From positions 1-64,000 of the forward strand of contig NZ_WWCS01000023.1 of assembly GCF_009857535.1 (NCBI RefSeq): a stretch of DNA of 64,000 bases. Reading direction: 5' to 3'. Shown in pieces: positions 52,763 through 61,850 of the stretch; within the stretch, counting starts at the first letter, position 1; every line of letters begins with the position of its first letter. The notes beneath the pieces were generated by a model. That model was given only the letters and a program-made list of their open reading frames with translations. It searched no databases and was not told the DNA's origin. The DNA comes from Duganella margarita (GTDB lineage Bacteria > Pseudomonadota > Gammaproteobacteria > Burkholderiales > Burkholderiaceae_D). The position numbers and the translations under genes were made by a program.

Positions 52763-55018
52763 CTACCAGATAGGGCCGAGGAACAGATAGGCGCTGCTGT
52801 TGCCGCCCTTGGTGGTGCCGGCGCCAAAGTACAGCGGGCCGAAACGGGTGTCGACGGCGATAAAGCCGCTGGCCGCATTCTTCAGCTTACCCCAGTGCAG
52901 CGGATCGGTCGGACTATACGCGCCACCGGCCTCCAGCGAGAAGCCGAGCCGCACATCGCCGCCCAGCGCGGCCGGCATGGCGCCGATGCTGCGCGCCATC
53001 ACCACCCGTCCCAGCACCGTGCGGCTGCCGATGACCGACTCCGGCGTGGTGCCGGACAAGCGCAGGAAGCCGCCCAGGTTGTTGTCCGCCGCGCCGCCCT
53101 GGCTGCGCGCCCACTCCCCGTAAACATGGCCCGCCCAGCGGCCGACGTGGAAGGCTTCCAGGCCTTTTACCTGCTGCTGCGCCGGCACCGCCGCCGCCAC
53201 ATCGTTGGCATGCAGGGCGCGCTGCCAATCCACGCTGAACAAGGTGCCGCGCGTGGGGAAGGCGATCGTGTCCAGCGTGTCGACGTTGAAGCTCAGCGTC
53301 TGCACCGTCTGCGACACATACTGCTTGGTCAGATCCTCGGGGATCGTGTAGTGGGCATTGCTGTTGGTGCGCGCCACCGTGTAGCGCAGGTCGCCCCAGC
53401 GTCCCAGCTGCCGTCCCAGCGCGATCTGGGCCGAGGTGTAATCATAGGCATAACGCGCCTGCCGCAAGCCATTCTTGTTGAAGATATCGGTGGCGCCGGA
53501 CGCAAATTCCAGCGTCGGCGCCGCATACCATTGCGACCCCGCGCCCAGGGGCTGCCAGAACTGCGTGTTCAGCACACGCGCCGTGCCCACCCGCGCCGTG
53601 GTGCGCAACTCTGCGCCCCAGTCATTCAGCGACGACAGCACATGCAGCGCCTTGATCTCGAAGGCGTTGTTCTCGCTGAAGTCACTATTCAGCTCCAGGC
53701 CCACGCGCAGGCGGCTGTGCGCCCATTCGGCCTCGGTGGGCTTGATCAGCACACTGCGGCCGCTTTCGTCGTCGCGCACCTCGGTCTCCACGCGCGCCAG
53801 GTCGCCGCGTCCAAACAGCTGGTTGCCGGCCGCAGTCGCCTGCTCGCTGGTGACCATCTGGCCGATCTTCAGGCCCGATTGCACTTCCAGTTCCTTCGGA
53901 TTGATGCGGCCACTCGGCGCCACTTCCAGCTTGGTCAGCAGCACCGGCTGGTCGATCGCCACCGGCGCCGACAACCGCTTCACCTCATAGGCCGCATATT
54001 GCGCTTCCGGCAACGCCAGCTTGACCAGTTTCTCGCTCATGGCGCGCACCGCCGCTTCGCCCTCCTTCATGGCGCGGTCGTAGCGGCCGAAGTCGAGGAA
54101 GCCGATGCCGCCCAGGTTTGGCTGCACCAGGATGTCGTTGGGACGCAGCTCCTTGAGCGAGCGCTGAACGTTTTGCTCGGTGAGGATCTGCAGCATCTGC
54201 TGGGCCACGCTGACCGCGCTGACCAGTTCCTTCTCCGGCGCCAGCGGCGTGCCGACGTTGACGGCGATGATGATGTCCGCGCCCATCTCGCGCGCCACGT
54301 CCACCGGCAGGTTGCGCACCAGGCCACCGTCCACCAGCAGGCGCTGATTGACGCGCACCGGCGCAAACACGCCCGGCACCGCCAGCGAGGCGCGCATCGC
54401 CAGGAACAGCGGCGCGTCGCTCAGCTCCACCAGTTCGCCCGTCACCAGATCGGAAGCGACCGAACGGAAAGGCAGCTGCAGCAGGTTGGCCGGCTTGTCG
54501 CGCGTGCCGGACGGCAGGATGCTGGTCAGCGCCAGTTCCAGCGCCTCGTTGCCGGCGGCGGCCGGCGGCAGCGAAACGCCATCTTCATGCACGCCGAATT
54601 CAATCCGCGACGGCAGCAGCAGGTCTTCCTCGCGGCGGCGATAAATCAGCTCGTCGCGCGGCGGACGGTCGGCCACCACGGCATTCCAGTCGGTACGGCG
54701 CACCAGCAGCTCCAGCTGCTCGACCGAACTGCCGGCCGCATAGGCGCCGCCCACCACGCTGCCCATGCTGGTGCCGACCACGAAGTCCACCGGAACGCGC
54801 AGCTCCTGCAGGGCGCGCAGCACGCCGATGTGGGCAAAGCCGCGCGCGCCGCCGCCGGACAGCACCAGCGCGATCTTCGGACGCGGCTTGACGCTGGCGT
54901 CCGGCGCGATGGAGGTGGCGTTGGGCTGCTGCGGCGCCGGTGTAGCAGGTGCAGCCAAAGCGGCAGACAAGAAAAAGCCGCAGCATAAAGCTGCGGCCAG
55001 AGTGCGGATAAAAGCCAT
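52763..55018 (-). CDS. patatin-like phospholipase with C-terminal BamA-type barrel (type Vd autotransporter, PlpD-like)
   Basis: A 751-residue outer-membrane/secreted lipase. A signal peptide ends ALAA. The patatin domain has the oxyanion loop SGGGARGFAHIG, the nucleophile in VVGTSMGSVVGG and the Asp of the dyad in LLVDGGLVRN. A POTRA-like segment follows (PVLLTKLEVAPSGRINPKELE), then a 16-stranded surface-antigen barrel ending FLGPIW. This is the domain order of type Vd autotransporters such as PlpD. It starts 9 nt after gspC with AGGACA in front, so it may be read as the last gene of the T2SS operon. Confidence 0.9.
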   Translation of the reverse strand: MAFIRTLAAALCCGFFLSAALAAPATPAPQQPNATSIAPDASVKPRPKIALVLSGGGARGFAHIGVLRALQELRVPVDFVVGTSMGSVVGGAYAAGSSVEQLELLVRRTDWNAVVADRPPRDELIYRRREEDLLLPSRIEFGVHEDGVSLPPAAAGNEALELALTSILPSGTRDKPANLLQLPFRSVASDLVTGELVELSDAPLFLAMRASLAVPGVFAPVRVNQRLLVDGGLVRNLPVDVAREMGADIIIAVNVGTPLAPEKELVSAVSVAQQMLQILTEQNVQRSLKELRPNDILVQPNLGGIGFLDFGRYDRAMKEGEAAVRAMSEKLVKLALPEAQYAAYEVKRLSAPVAIDQPVLLTKLEVAPSGRINPKELEVQSGLKIGQMVTSEQATAAGNQLFGRGDLARVETEVRDDESGRSVLIKPTEAEWAHSRLRVGLELNSDFSENNAFEIKALHVLSSLNDWGAELRTTARVGTARVLNTQFWQPLGAGSQWYAAPTLEFASGATDIFNKNGLRQARYAYDYTSAQIALGRQLGRWGDLRYTVARTNSNAHYTIPEDLTKQYVSQTVQTLSFNVDTLDTIAFPTRGTLFSVDWQRALHANDVAAAVPAQQQVKGLEAFHVGRWAGHVYGEWARSQGGAADNNLGGFLRLSGTTPESVIGSRTVLGRVVMARSIGAMPAALGGDVRLGFSLEAGGAYSPTDPLHWGKLKNAASGFIAVDTRFGPLYFGAGTTKGGNSSAYLFLGPIW

Positions 55019-55027
55019 GGGCTTGTC

Positions 55028-55645
55028 CTACTGACGATCGTTGGATGGAATGGGCGGAATCCCCATCGGCGCGATGGGACGCGGCGCGGCGTTCTGCGGC
55101 TGCGCCGGCACTTGCGGCTGCCCCTGCATGGCAGGTTGCGGCATCTGCGGGATCTGCGTCGACGTCGGCTGAATCGGCTGGATCGGCTGCACGCCCGGCT
55201 GGGCGATCGGGCTGGCCTGGCCCGGCATGACTGCCGGTCCGCTCGATACGCCGATATCGCTCGGCAGGTCGACCCGCTTGTTCACGCCGCCCTCGGACAG
55301 GATCACGTGCTTGGCATGCACTTCCTTGACCGTCACGCCCGGCACCACTTCCTTGCCGATGGCGACCGACATCGCCGGCTTGCCGTCCACCGCGATGATG
55401 GCGGCGCTGTCTTCACCACGCGCCGCCACCACGCCTTTCAGCTGGTAATTGCTGACCGCGGCCACCATCACCTGGCCGCCGAACAGCCCCTTGGCCGCAT
55501 CGACGTTGATGCCCATCGGCGGTGGCGGCGGCGGCGCGGCGATCGCGCGCTGCTGCGGTTTGAACAACTGCAGTCCCCAGTAAGCCAGCGATGCGGACAG
55601 CAGCACCACGGCGAGAACAGTAACGATTAAGGGCAAACGCTTCAT
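55028..55645 (-). CDS. gspC: type II secretion system protein GspC (without PDZ domain)
   Basis: A 205-residue inner-membrane anchor linking the secretin to the cytoplasmic platform. One N-terminal TM helix (LIVTVLAVVLLSASLAYWGLQLF) is followed by a Pro-rich spacer and the homology region (LFGGQVMVAAVSNYQLKGVVAARGED, KVVPGVTVKEVHAKHVILSEGGVNKRVDLP, quoted in parts). After that there is only a P/Q/I-rich tail of about 65 residues where many GspC proteins carry a PDZ domain. Position after gspF within the gsp cluster confirms the identity. Confidence 0.85.
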   Translation of the reverse strand: MKRLPLIVTVLAVVLLSASLAYWGLQLFKPQQRAIAAPPPPPPMGINVDAAKGLFGGQVMVAAVSNYQLKGVVAARGEDSAAIIAVDGKPAMSVAIGKEVVPGVTVKEVHAKHVILSEGGVNKRVDLPSDIGVSSGPAVMPGQASPIAQPGVQPIQPIQPTSTQIPQMPQPAMQGQPQVPAQPQNAAPRPIAPMGIPPIPSNDRQ

Positions 55646-55670
55646 GGTGTCCTTGTTGTATTCCTGACGA

Positions 55671-56891
55671 TCAGCGTACCAGCTGATTGATTTCGATAAT
55701 AGGCATCAGCACCGCCAGCACGATCAGCAGCACCACCACGCCCATGGCGAGGATCAGCACCGGCTCGAGCAGGCCCGCAATCGTCAGGGTGCGGCGTTCC
55801 AGATCGGCTTCCTGCGCGGCGGCGGCGCGGTCCAGCATGGCCGGCAGCTCGCCGGTGATTTCGCCGGCGCGGATCATGTGGATCAGCATCGGCGGGAAGT
55901 GCTTCTGCGCCGACAGCGCGCGCGCCAGGCTCACGCCTTCGCGCACGCCGTCGCTTGCCTCTTCCACCAGTTCCTGCATGGCGACGTTGTTGAGCGTATC
56001 GCGGCTGGTTTCCAGCGCGCGCAGGATCGGCACGCCGGAGCCGGTGGTAATCGCCAGTGTGCTGGCGAAGCGCGCGGTATTCAGGCTGCGTTCAAATTTG
56101 CCGTACAGCGGCGCGGTCAGCAGCCAGGTGTGCCAGCGCCGCTTCAGCACCGGATTCTGCAAGGCGCGCCGCCAGCCGAACCAGGCGCCGATCAGCGCGA
56201 TGGCGACGACGATGCCGTAGTGCCGCACGAAGTCCGATACCGCCAGCATGACGATGGTCAGGAACGGCAGCTTCTGCTTGGTGTTGGCGAACACCGAGAC
56301 GATCTGCGGCACCACATAGGTCAGCAGGAAGATCACGATGGAGAATGCGACCACCGTGACGATGGCCGGATAGGTGAACGCCAGCTTCACCTTCGACATC
56401 AGCGCGTTGCGGCGCTCGATGTAGTCGGCAAGACGCGACAGCACGCGCGACAGCTGGCCAATCTGCTCACCCGACGCCACCAGCGCGCGGTAGATTTCGG
56501 CGAAGTCGCGCGGATGGCGTCCCAGCACGGCCGACAGCGAATCGCCACCGATCACTTCCGAGCGCACCGAGGCGATCAGGTCGCGCAGGTACGGACGTTC
56601 GGCCTGCTCCAGCAGCGCGGTAAACGCCTGCTCCAGCGGCAGGCCGGCTTCCAGCAAACTGGCCAGCTGGCGCGTGAACAGCGCCAGCTCGTTCGAGGTC
56701 AGGCGCTCGCCGAAGCCGCGGCTTTTGGCGGCGCCGGATGCATCGACCTGGGTGGCGATGGCGTCGACCTTGAGCGGCACCAGTCCCTGCACGCGCAACT
56801 CGGCGCGCGCGGAACGGGCGCTGTCCGAATTGAGCACCCCTTTTTTGGTGGCGCCGCCGGCATCGACGGCTTCATAACGAAATGCTGGCAT
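55671..56891 (-). CDS. gspF: type II secretion system inner-membrane platform protein GspF
   Basis: A 406-residue polytopic protein of normal length. The N-terminus MPAFRYEAVDAGGATKKGVL is typical. Two T2SSF domains follow (FTRQLASLLEAGLPLEQAF and FASTLAITTGSGVPILRALE), with three TM helices (VTVVAFSIVIFLLTYVVP; C-terminal ILAMGVVVLLIVLAVLMPI). It assembles the pseudopilus together with GspE and GspL. Confidence 0.95.
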   Translation of the reverse strand: MPAFRYEAVDAGGATKKGVLNSDSARSARAELRVQGLVPLKVDAIATQVDASGAAKSRGFGERLTSNELALFTRQLASLLEAGLPLEQAFTALLEQAERPYLRDLIASVRSEVIGGDSLSAVLGRHPRDFAEIYRALVASGEQIGQLSRVLSRLADYIERRNALMSKVKLAFTYPAIVTVVAFSIVIFLLTYVVPQIVSVFANTKQKLPFLTIVMLAVSDFVRHYGIVVAIALIGAWFGWRRALQNPVLKRRWHTWLLTAPLYGKFERSLNTARFASTLAITTGSGVPILRALETSRDTLNNVAMQELVEEASDGVREGVSLARALSAQKHFPPMLIHMIRAGEITGELPAMLDRAAAAQEADLERRTLTIAGLLEPVLILAMGVVVLLIVLAVLMPIIEINQLVR

Positions 56892-56901
56892 GGTTGTTCG
56901 C

Positions 56902-58323
56902 CTAGTCCTTGGTCACGCGCATCAACTCGGCCTGCGTGGTCACGCCTGCGGCCAGCCAACGTTCACCATCGTCGCGCATGGTCTGCATGCCGTCGCCGAC
57001 AGCGGCCGCCTTGATCTCGGCTTCCGATGCGCGGTTGTGGATTTGCGCGCGGATCTGCTCCGTGGTCTCCAAAAATTCGTACACGCCCACCCGGCCCTGA
57101 TAGCCGGTGTGGCCGCAATGTTCACAGCCGACCGCATGCCACAATTTCCCGTCGAAGGTCTTGCAGCTCGGGCACAGCTTGCGCACCAGGCGCTGCGCCA
57201 GCACGCCGAGCAGCGTGGACGACAGCAGGAACGGTTCGATGCCCATGTCCAGCAGGCGGGTGACGGCGGCGGCGGCGTCGTTGGTGTGCAGCGTGGCCAG
57301 CACCAGGTGACCGGTCAACGAAGCCTGCACCGCGATCTGCGCGGTTTCCAGGTCGCGGATCTCGCCGATCATGATCACGTCCGGGTCCTGGCGCAGGATG
57401 GCGCGCAGGGCCTTGGCAAAGGTCATATCGATGCGCGTGTTCACTTGCGTCTGGCCGACGCCGGCGAGATCGTACTCGATCGGGTCTTCCACCGTCATGA
57501 TGTTGGTGGTGGAGGCGTTCAGCAGCGCCAGCGCGGCGTACAGCGTGGTGGTTTTACCGGAGCCGGTCGGACCGGTCACCAGCACGATGCCGTGCGGCTG
57601 GTTGATGATGGCGTCGAACTTCGGCAGCATGGTGTCGCTCATGCCGAGGTGGTTCAGGTCGAGGCGATTGGCCTCCTTGTCCAGCAGACGCAGTACCGCG
57701 CGTTCGCCATGGCCGGTCGGCAGCGTCGAGACGCGCACGTCCACCGGCTTGCCGCCGATGCGCAGCGTGATGCGGCCGTCCTGCGGCAGGCGTTTTTCAG
57801 CAATGTCCAGCTGCGCCATGATCTTGATACGCGAGATCAGCGAACCGTGGATCGCCTTGCGCGGACGGACGATGTCGCGCAGCGTGCCGTCGACGCGGAA
57901 GCGCACCACCGAGGTTTGCTCGAACGGCTCGATGTGGATATCCGAAGCGCCGTCGCGCAGCGCCTGCGTCAGCAGCGCGTTGATCATGCGGATCACCGGC
58001 GCGTCGTCGGACGATTCCAGCAGGTCTTCAATCGCCGGCACGTCCTGCAGCAGCTTGGTCAGATCGAGGTCGGCGTCGAATTCCTCGGCCACCATCGAGG
58101 CGTTGCCGCCCGAGCTGGCGTAGGCCGCGGCGATCGCGGTTTCCAGGTCGGCGCGGGTCATGTTCTTCAGCTGGATGCGGCCGAAACGGCGCGACACCTC
58201 GGCGATGGCGGCCGGCGCGGTGGCGCCGCATACCAGCACATCGACGGTGCTTTCGGCGTCCTCGCTGTGCTGGGCCAGCACCACGAAATCGCGGGCGAAG
58301 GCGTAGGGAAGGAGATTGCTCAT
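56902..58323 (-). CDS. gspE: type II secretion system ATPase GspE
   Basis: A 473-residue cytoplasmic hexameric ATPase. Walker A is GPTGSGKTTTLY, the Asp box and Walker B are in PDVIMIGEIRDLETA, the His box in LATLHTNDA. Near the C-terminus a tetra-Cys zinc site is seen (CPSC then CEHCGHTGYQGR). The ATG at 58323 lies 1 nt after the gspD stop. Confidence 0.95.
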   Translation of the reverse strand: MSNLLPYAFARDFVVLAQHSEDAESTVDVLVCGATAPAAIAEVSRRFGRIQLKNMTRADLETAIAAAYASSGGNASMVAEEFDADLDLTKLLQDVPAIEDLLESSDDAPVIRMINALLTQALRDGASDIHIEPFEQTSVVRFRVDGTLRDIVRPRKAIHGSLISRIKIMAQLDIAEKRLPQDGRITLRIGGKPVDVRVSTLPTGHGERAVLRLLDKEANRLDLNHLGMSDTMLPKFDAIINQPHGIVLVTGPTGSGKTTTLYAALALLNASTTNIMTVEDPIEYDLAGVGQTQVNTRIDMTFAKALRAILRQDPDVIMIGEIRDLETAQIAVQASLTGHLVLATLHTNDAAAAVTRLLDMGIEPFLLSSTLLGVLAQRLVRKLCPSCKTFDGKLWHAVGCEHCGHTGYQGRVGVYEFLETTEQIRAQIHNRASEAEIKAAAVGDGMQTMRDDGERWLAAGVTTQAELMRVTKD

Positions 58324-58324
58324 A

Positions 58325-60556
58325 TTACTGCTGCACTGGCTGAGGTACTGGCTGGATCGCCGCGCCGCCCGGCAAACGTGCTGGCAGCGGCGCTGGCGGC
58401 ACCGGCGCCGCAATCCCGCCGCCGCCGGCTGGGGCGCCGTTCTTCAACTCCGGCAGCACCGGCTGGCCCAGGTCCTTGACCAGCACACCCTCTGGCGGGG
58501 CGATGTTCTGCTGCTGGTCGCGCATGTAGTCGTAACGGTCGGTGGCCAGGCTGATGCTCTGCTCTTTGCTGCGGATCACCACCGGACGCAGGAACACCAT
58601 CAGGTTGGTCTTGGTGCGGGTGCGGCTCTGGTACTTGAACAGATTACCGATGATCGGCAGGCTGCCCAGGCCCGGCACCTTGTCGTTGCCGTCGCCGACG
58701 GTGTCGGAAATCAGGCCGCCCAGCACAATGATCTGGCCATCGTCGGCGATCACGTTATTCTCGATCACGCGGTTGTTCAGCGTGATGCCGGAAGCGGCGG
58801 TCAGCGTCGATTTGTCCACGCTGGAAGTCTCGTGGTAGATCGCCAGCTTGATGGTGCCGCCCTCGGAAATCTGCGGACGCACTTTCAGCGTCAGGCCCAC
58901 GTCCTTGCGGTCGATGGTCTGGAACGGATTGCTGTTGGTGCCCGAGGTGGTGGTGAACTGGCCGGTCAGGATCGGTACGTTCTGACCGACGCGGATGGTG
59001 GCCAGTTCGTTATCCAGCGTGATCATGTTCGGCGTCGACAGGATGTTGGCGTTGGCGTCCGACTCCAGCGCATGCGCCAGGAAGCCCAGGCCGGTCTTGT
59101 TGAACAGGCCAAACGAGAAGCCGTTGCTCGGCAGGACCGTGCCCTTGCCGGCGTAGATCGAGGTCAGATTGTTGGTGGTGCCGCCGGTGGTGAACGACTG
59201 CAGCACGCCGACCCGCGTCCCGCTGTCGGAGTTGCCGGTGGCGCCGGCCCACTGCACGCCGAATTCGGCCGCCTTGTCGGACGTGACCTCGACGATCAGC
59301 GATTCGATGTAGACCTGCGCGCGGCGCACGTCCAGCTGGTCGATCACGGCACGCAGGTTGCGATACACCGATTCCGGCGCGGTGATGATCAGCGTGTTGG
59401 TGGTGGCGTCGGCCTGGATGTAGCCGGCGCTGCCGCCGCTATTGCCCTGTTGCTGCTGGTTGTTGGAGCCGGTCAGCAGCGGGTTACTCGGGCCGGAGCT
59501 GCCGGAGCTGGAACCGCTGGTGCTGGAGCTGCTGCTCGAATTGTTATTGTTGAAGCTATTGCTGCCGCTGCTGTTCTGCGCATTGGTGCCGCTGCCGCTG
59601 TTGTTGGTCTGCGCCGTATCGCCGGACACCACGGAGCGCAGCGTCTGCGCCAGCTTGGTGGCTTCCGCGTTCTTCAGGTAGACCACGTGCACATTGCCCA
59701 GTTCCTGGGTGGGCTGATCCAGCTTGGCAATCAGCGACTTGGCCAGGTTGGAACGCGCCTGCGATGGCGCGCGCAGGATCAGCGAATTGGTGCGCGGATC
59801 GGCCAGTACACTGACCTTGCCGGAGTCGCCGCCGCTGGCGCCGCCGCCGCTGCTGCCATCCAGCAGTTTGTTCATCATGACCGCCAGGTCGGTGGCGATG
59901 GCGTAGCGCACCGGGATCACATCCAGGTCGGTGACCGCCGGCGCATCCAGCGCGGCGACGATCTTCGCCAGGCGCTTGACGTTGTCGGCGTAGTCGGTGA
60001 CCACCACACTGTTGTTGCCGGGGTTGGCGTTGACGGTGTTGTTCGGCGAGATCAAAGGACGCAGCACCGTCACCACATTGGCCGCCGATTCATAATTCAG
60101 ATGGAAGATCTGGCTGACGATCTGGTCTCCCTTGGCGGCCGGCTGCATGCCGATCTGGGTGGGACTGGCCTGCAGCTTGGCTTCCGCTTCCGGCACCACC
60201 TTGGCGAAACCGTCGCCGCTGACCACCGCAAAGCCGTTCAGGCGCAGCGCGGACGTCAGCAGCGCAAACGCCTGCGACTTGGTCACCGGCTTTTCCGACA
60301 CCACCGTCAGCGTGCCTTTGACGCGCGGATCGATGACGAAGGTGATGTTGGTGTAGTGGCCAACCGCCTTGATGACCGACTCGATATCGGCGCCGACAAA
60401 ATTCAGTGCCGCGTCGTCCGCAGCGGCTTGCGCCTGCAATGGCAGCAGCAACATGGCCGCGGTGGGCGTGGCGCTGATCGCACAGCACAGCATCGCACCT
60501 ACGCTCAGGCGGCGCAGCGCAGGAAGACGGGATTTGCTCATGGACTGATTTTTCAT
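58325..60556 (-). CDS. gspD: type II secretion system secretin GspD
   Basis: A 743-residue outer-membrane channel. A signal peptide is followed by N0 (LNFVGADIESVIKAVGHYTN), N1-N3 domains (QIFHLNYESAANVVTVLRPLI; VIPVRYAIATDLAVMMNKLL; VHVVYLKNAEATKLAQTLRSV, quoted in parts) and the secretin core (VGLTLKVRPQISEGGTIKLAI; IVLGGLISD). Within N3 a Ser/Asn/Gly/Gln-rich insertion of about 75 residues interrupts the domain. The protein ends with a Pro-rich tail. Start may also be the ATG at 60541. Confidence 0.94.
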   Translation of the reverse strand: MKNQSMSKSRLPALRRLSVGAMLCCAISATPTAAMLLLPLQAQAAADDAALNFVGADIESVIKAVGHYTNITFVIDPRVKGTLTVVSEKPVTKSQAFALLTSALRLNGFAVVSGDGFAKVVPEAEAKLQASPTQIGMQPAAKGDQIVSQIFHLNYESAANVVTVLRPLISPNNTVNANPGNNSVVVTDYADNVKRLAKIVAALDAPAVTDLDVIPVRYAIATDLAVMMNKLLDGSSGGGASGGDSGKVSVLADPRTNSLILRAPSQARSNLAKSLIAKLDQPTQELGNVHVVYLKNAEATKLAQTLRSVVSGDTAQTNNSGSGTNAQNSSGSNSFNNNNSSSSSSTSGSSSGSSGPSNPLLTGSNNQQQQGNSGGSAGYIQADATTNTLIITAPESVYRNLRAVIDQLDVRRAQVYIESLIVEVTSDKAAEFGVQWAGATGNSDSGTRVGVLQSFTTGGTTNNLTSIYAGKGTVLPSNGFSFGLFNKTGLGFLAHALESDANANILSTPNMITLDNELATIRVGQNVPILTGQFTTTSGTNSNPFQTIDRKDVGLTLKVRPQISEGGTIKLAIYHETSSVDKSTLTAASGITLNNRVIENNVIADDGQIIVLGGLISDTVGDGNDKVPGLGSLPIIGNLFKYQSRTRTKTNLMVFLRPVVIRSKEQSISLATDRYDYMRDQQQNIAPPEGVLVKDLGQPVLPELKNGAPAGGGGIAAPVPPAPLPARLPGGAAIQPVPQPVQQ

Positions 60557-60570
60557 AGTCGGACTTTAAT

Positions 60571-61344
60571 TTAGTGGAACTCTAATGCGATGACGTTACG
60601 ATCACTACCTGGCTTGCGCTGGCCCAGCAAATTCAATAGATTGGCCAGCGTCTCTTCGTATCCCTGTGCTGCCTCGGCCTGCCCTGAAAACTGCAGGCGG
60701 CCGTTGTTCAAACTGCCCCGGCCACTGAGCAGCAGCGGCCCCTTGACGGAATCCAGCGCCAACTGCGCCTGCTGGCCGTGCCAGTCCAGCGCCAGCGTGT
60801 AGCTGCCCAGCGGCCGGATCGACGACAGGCGCGAGGCCATGTCGGTCATCTCCAGCGTGGTGCGGCCGTTGATGCTGGCCTGGCGGTTTTCGAGCGCCAG
60901 CGCCAGACCGGTCCACGACAGCCGCATGGCGCCGCTCGGCGCCAGCGTATTCAATGGCGCGCCCAGGCCGGACAAGCCTTCCGCCGGCAGCAGCAGCGCC
61001 GACGGGCTCAATTGCCAGTGCGACCAGCTGCCGCGGAACGTCACCGGCTGCGCCAGCGCTTCCGGATTCTCCAGCTGCAGCTCGACCATGCCGACCAGCG
61101 ACAGCGGCGAAATCTTCCAGCTGAAGCGTCCCGGCAGCAGCGGCGTGACCGGGCTGTTCTTGCCCGCCGCGCCACCGATGAAGGCCGAACCGCGCCACAG
61201 CGTACCTTGCGCATCCCCGAGCGTCAAACGGCCGCCGGTGCGCGCTTCGACGATGGAACCCAGCCACGCCGCCGGAAAGAATACCAGCAGCGTGATGGCC
61301 ATCGTCAGCGCAATGGTCAGCAACCATAGCATGGCGCGCTTCAT
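60571..61344 (-). CDS. gspN: type II secretion system protein GspN
   Basis: A 257-residue protein with one N-terminal TM helix (MLWLLTIALTMAITLLVFFP) and a periplasmic domain (GGRLTLGDAQGTLWRGSA; LLLSGRGSLNNGRLQFSG; ending NVIALEFH). GspN is an accessory, non-universal T2SS subunit. The ATG overlaps the gspM stop (ATGA). It lies 14 nt before gspD. Confidence 0.88.
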   Translation of the reverse strand: MKRAMLWLLTIALTMAITLLVFFPAAWLGSIVEARTGGRLTLGDAQGTLWRGSAFIGGAAGKNSPVTPLLPGRFSWKISPLSLVGMVELQLENPEALAQPVTFRGSWSHWQLSPSALLLPAEGLSGLGAPLNTLAPSGAMRLSWTGLALALENRQASINGRTTLEMTDMASRLSSIRPLGSYTLALDWHGQQAQLALDSVKGPLLLSGRGSLNNGRLQFSGQAEAAQGYEETLANLLNLLGQRKPGSDRNVIALEFH

Positions 61345-61850
61345 CGGACTCCCTGGCGCAGCGTCAGCGTGCCGTTCACCACGCCCGCCGTATCCTGCGC
61401 GGTAAAGCTGGCGTCCACCACGCTGATACGGCTTTCGGTGCGGATCGCGTCCAGCCACGCCACAATGCCGGCGTACTGCGCGCCGTTGAATTGCAGCTTG
61501 GCGTATTCGCCGGTGACGTTGAGCGACTGCGGATTGAGGCCGCGCGCGGTCAGGCCGGCGGTCAGCGTCTCGCGCGTCATCGGCGTCGGCGCGATGGTGT
61601 TCTGGCCTTGCAGCGTTTGCGCTTCACGCGCCATCAGCTGCATCTCGGCGGCCTGCTGGTGCAGCTGCGGCAGTTCCTTGTGCAGCTGGCCGGCGCCGCT
61701 GACGGCCGGATCGACGGCGATGCTGTAGAACAGCGCCAGGCCGATGACGATGCCGCCGATGCGCAGCAGCTTGCGTTCCTGCTCGGTGCGCACCTGCCAG
61801 AAGGCGTCGGCGCGCGCGCGCAGCGTGTTCAATGGATTCGGCTTGCTCAT
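61341..61850 (-). CDS. gspM: type II secretion system protein GspM
   Basis: A 169-residue inner-membrane protein, partner of GspL. A short cytoplasmic start (RARADAFWQVRTEQERKLL) is followed by a TM helix (IGGIVIGLALFYSIAVDP), a periplasmic coiled region and a ferredoxin-like C-terminal domain. The ATG at 61850 overlaps the gspL stop, and the gene overlaps gspN by 4 nt at the other end. Confidence 0.9.
   Translation of the reverse strand: MSKPNPLNTLRARADAFWQVRTEQERKLLRIGGIVIGLALFYSIAVDPAVSGAGQLHKELPQLHQQAAEMQLMAREAQTLQGQNTIAPTPMTRETLTAGLTARGLNPQSLNVTGEYAKLQFNGAQYAGIVAWLDAIRTESRISVVDASFTAQDTAGVVNGTLTLRQGVR

Noticed and set aside
58316..60574. A 752-codon plus-strand frame opposite gspD
   Set aside because: Antisense shadow of the secretin gene; low-complexity translation with no recognisable motif.
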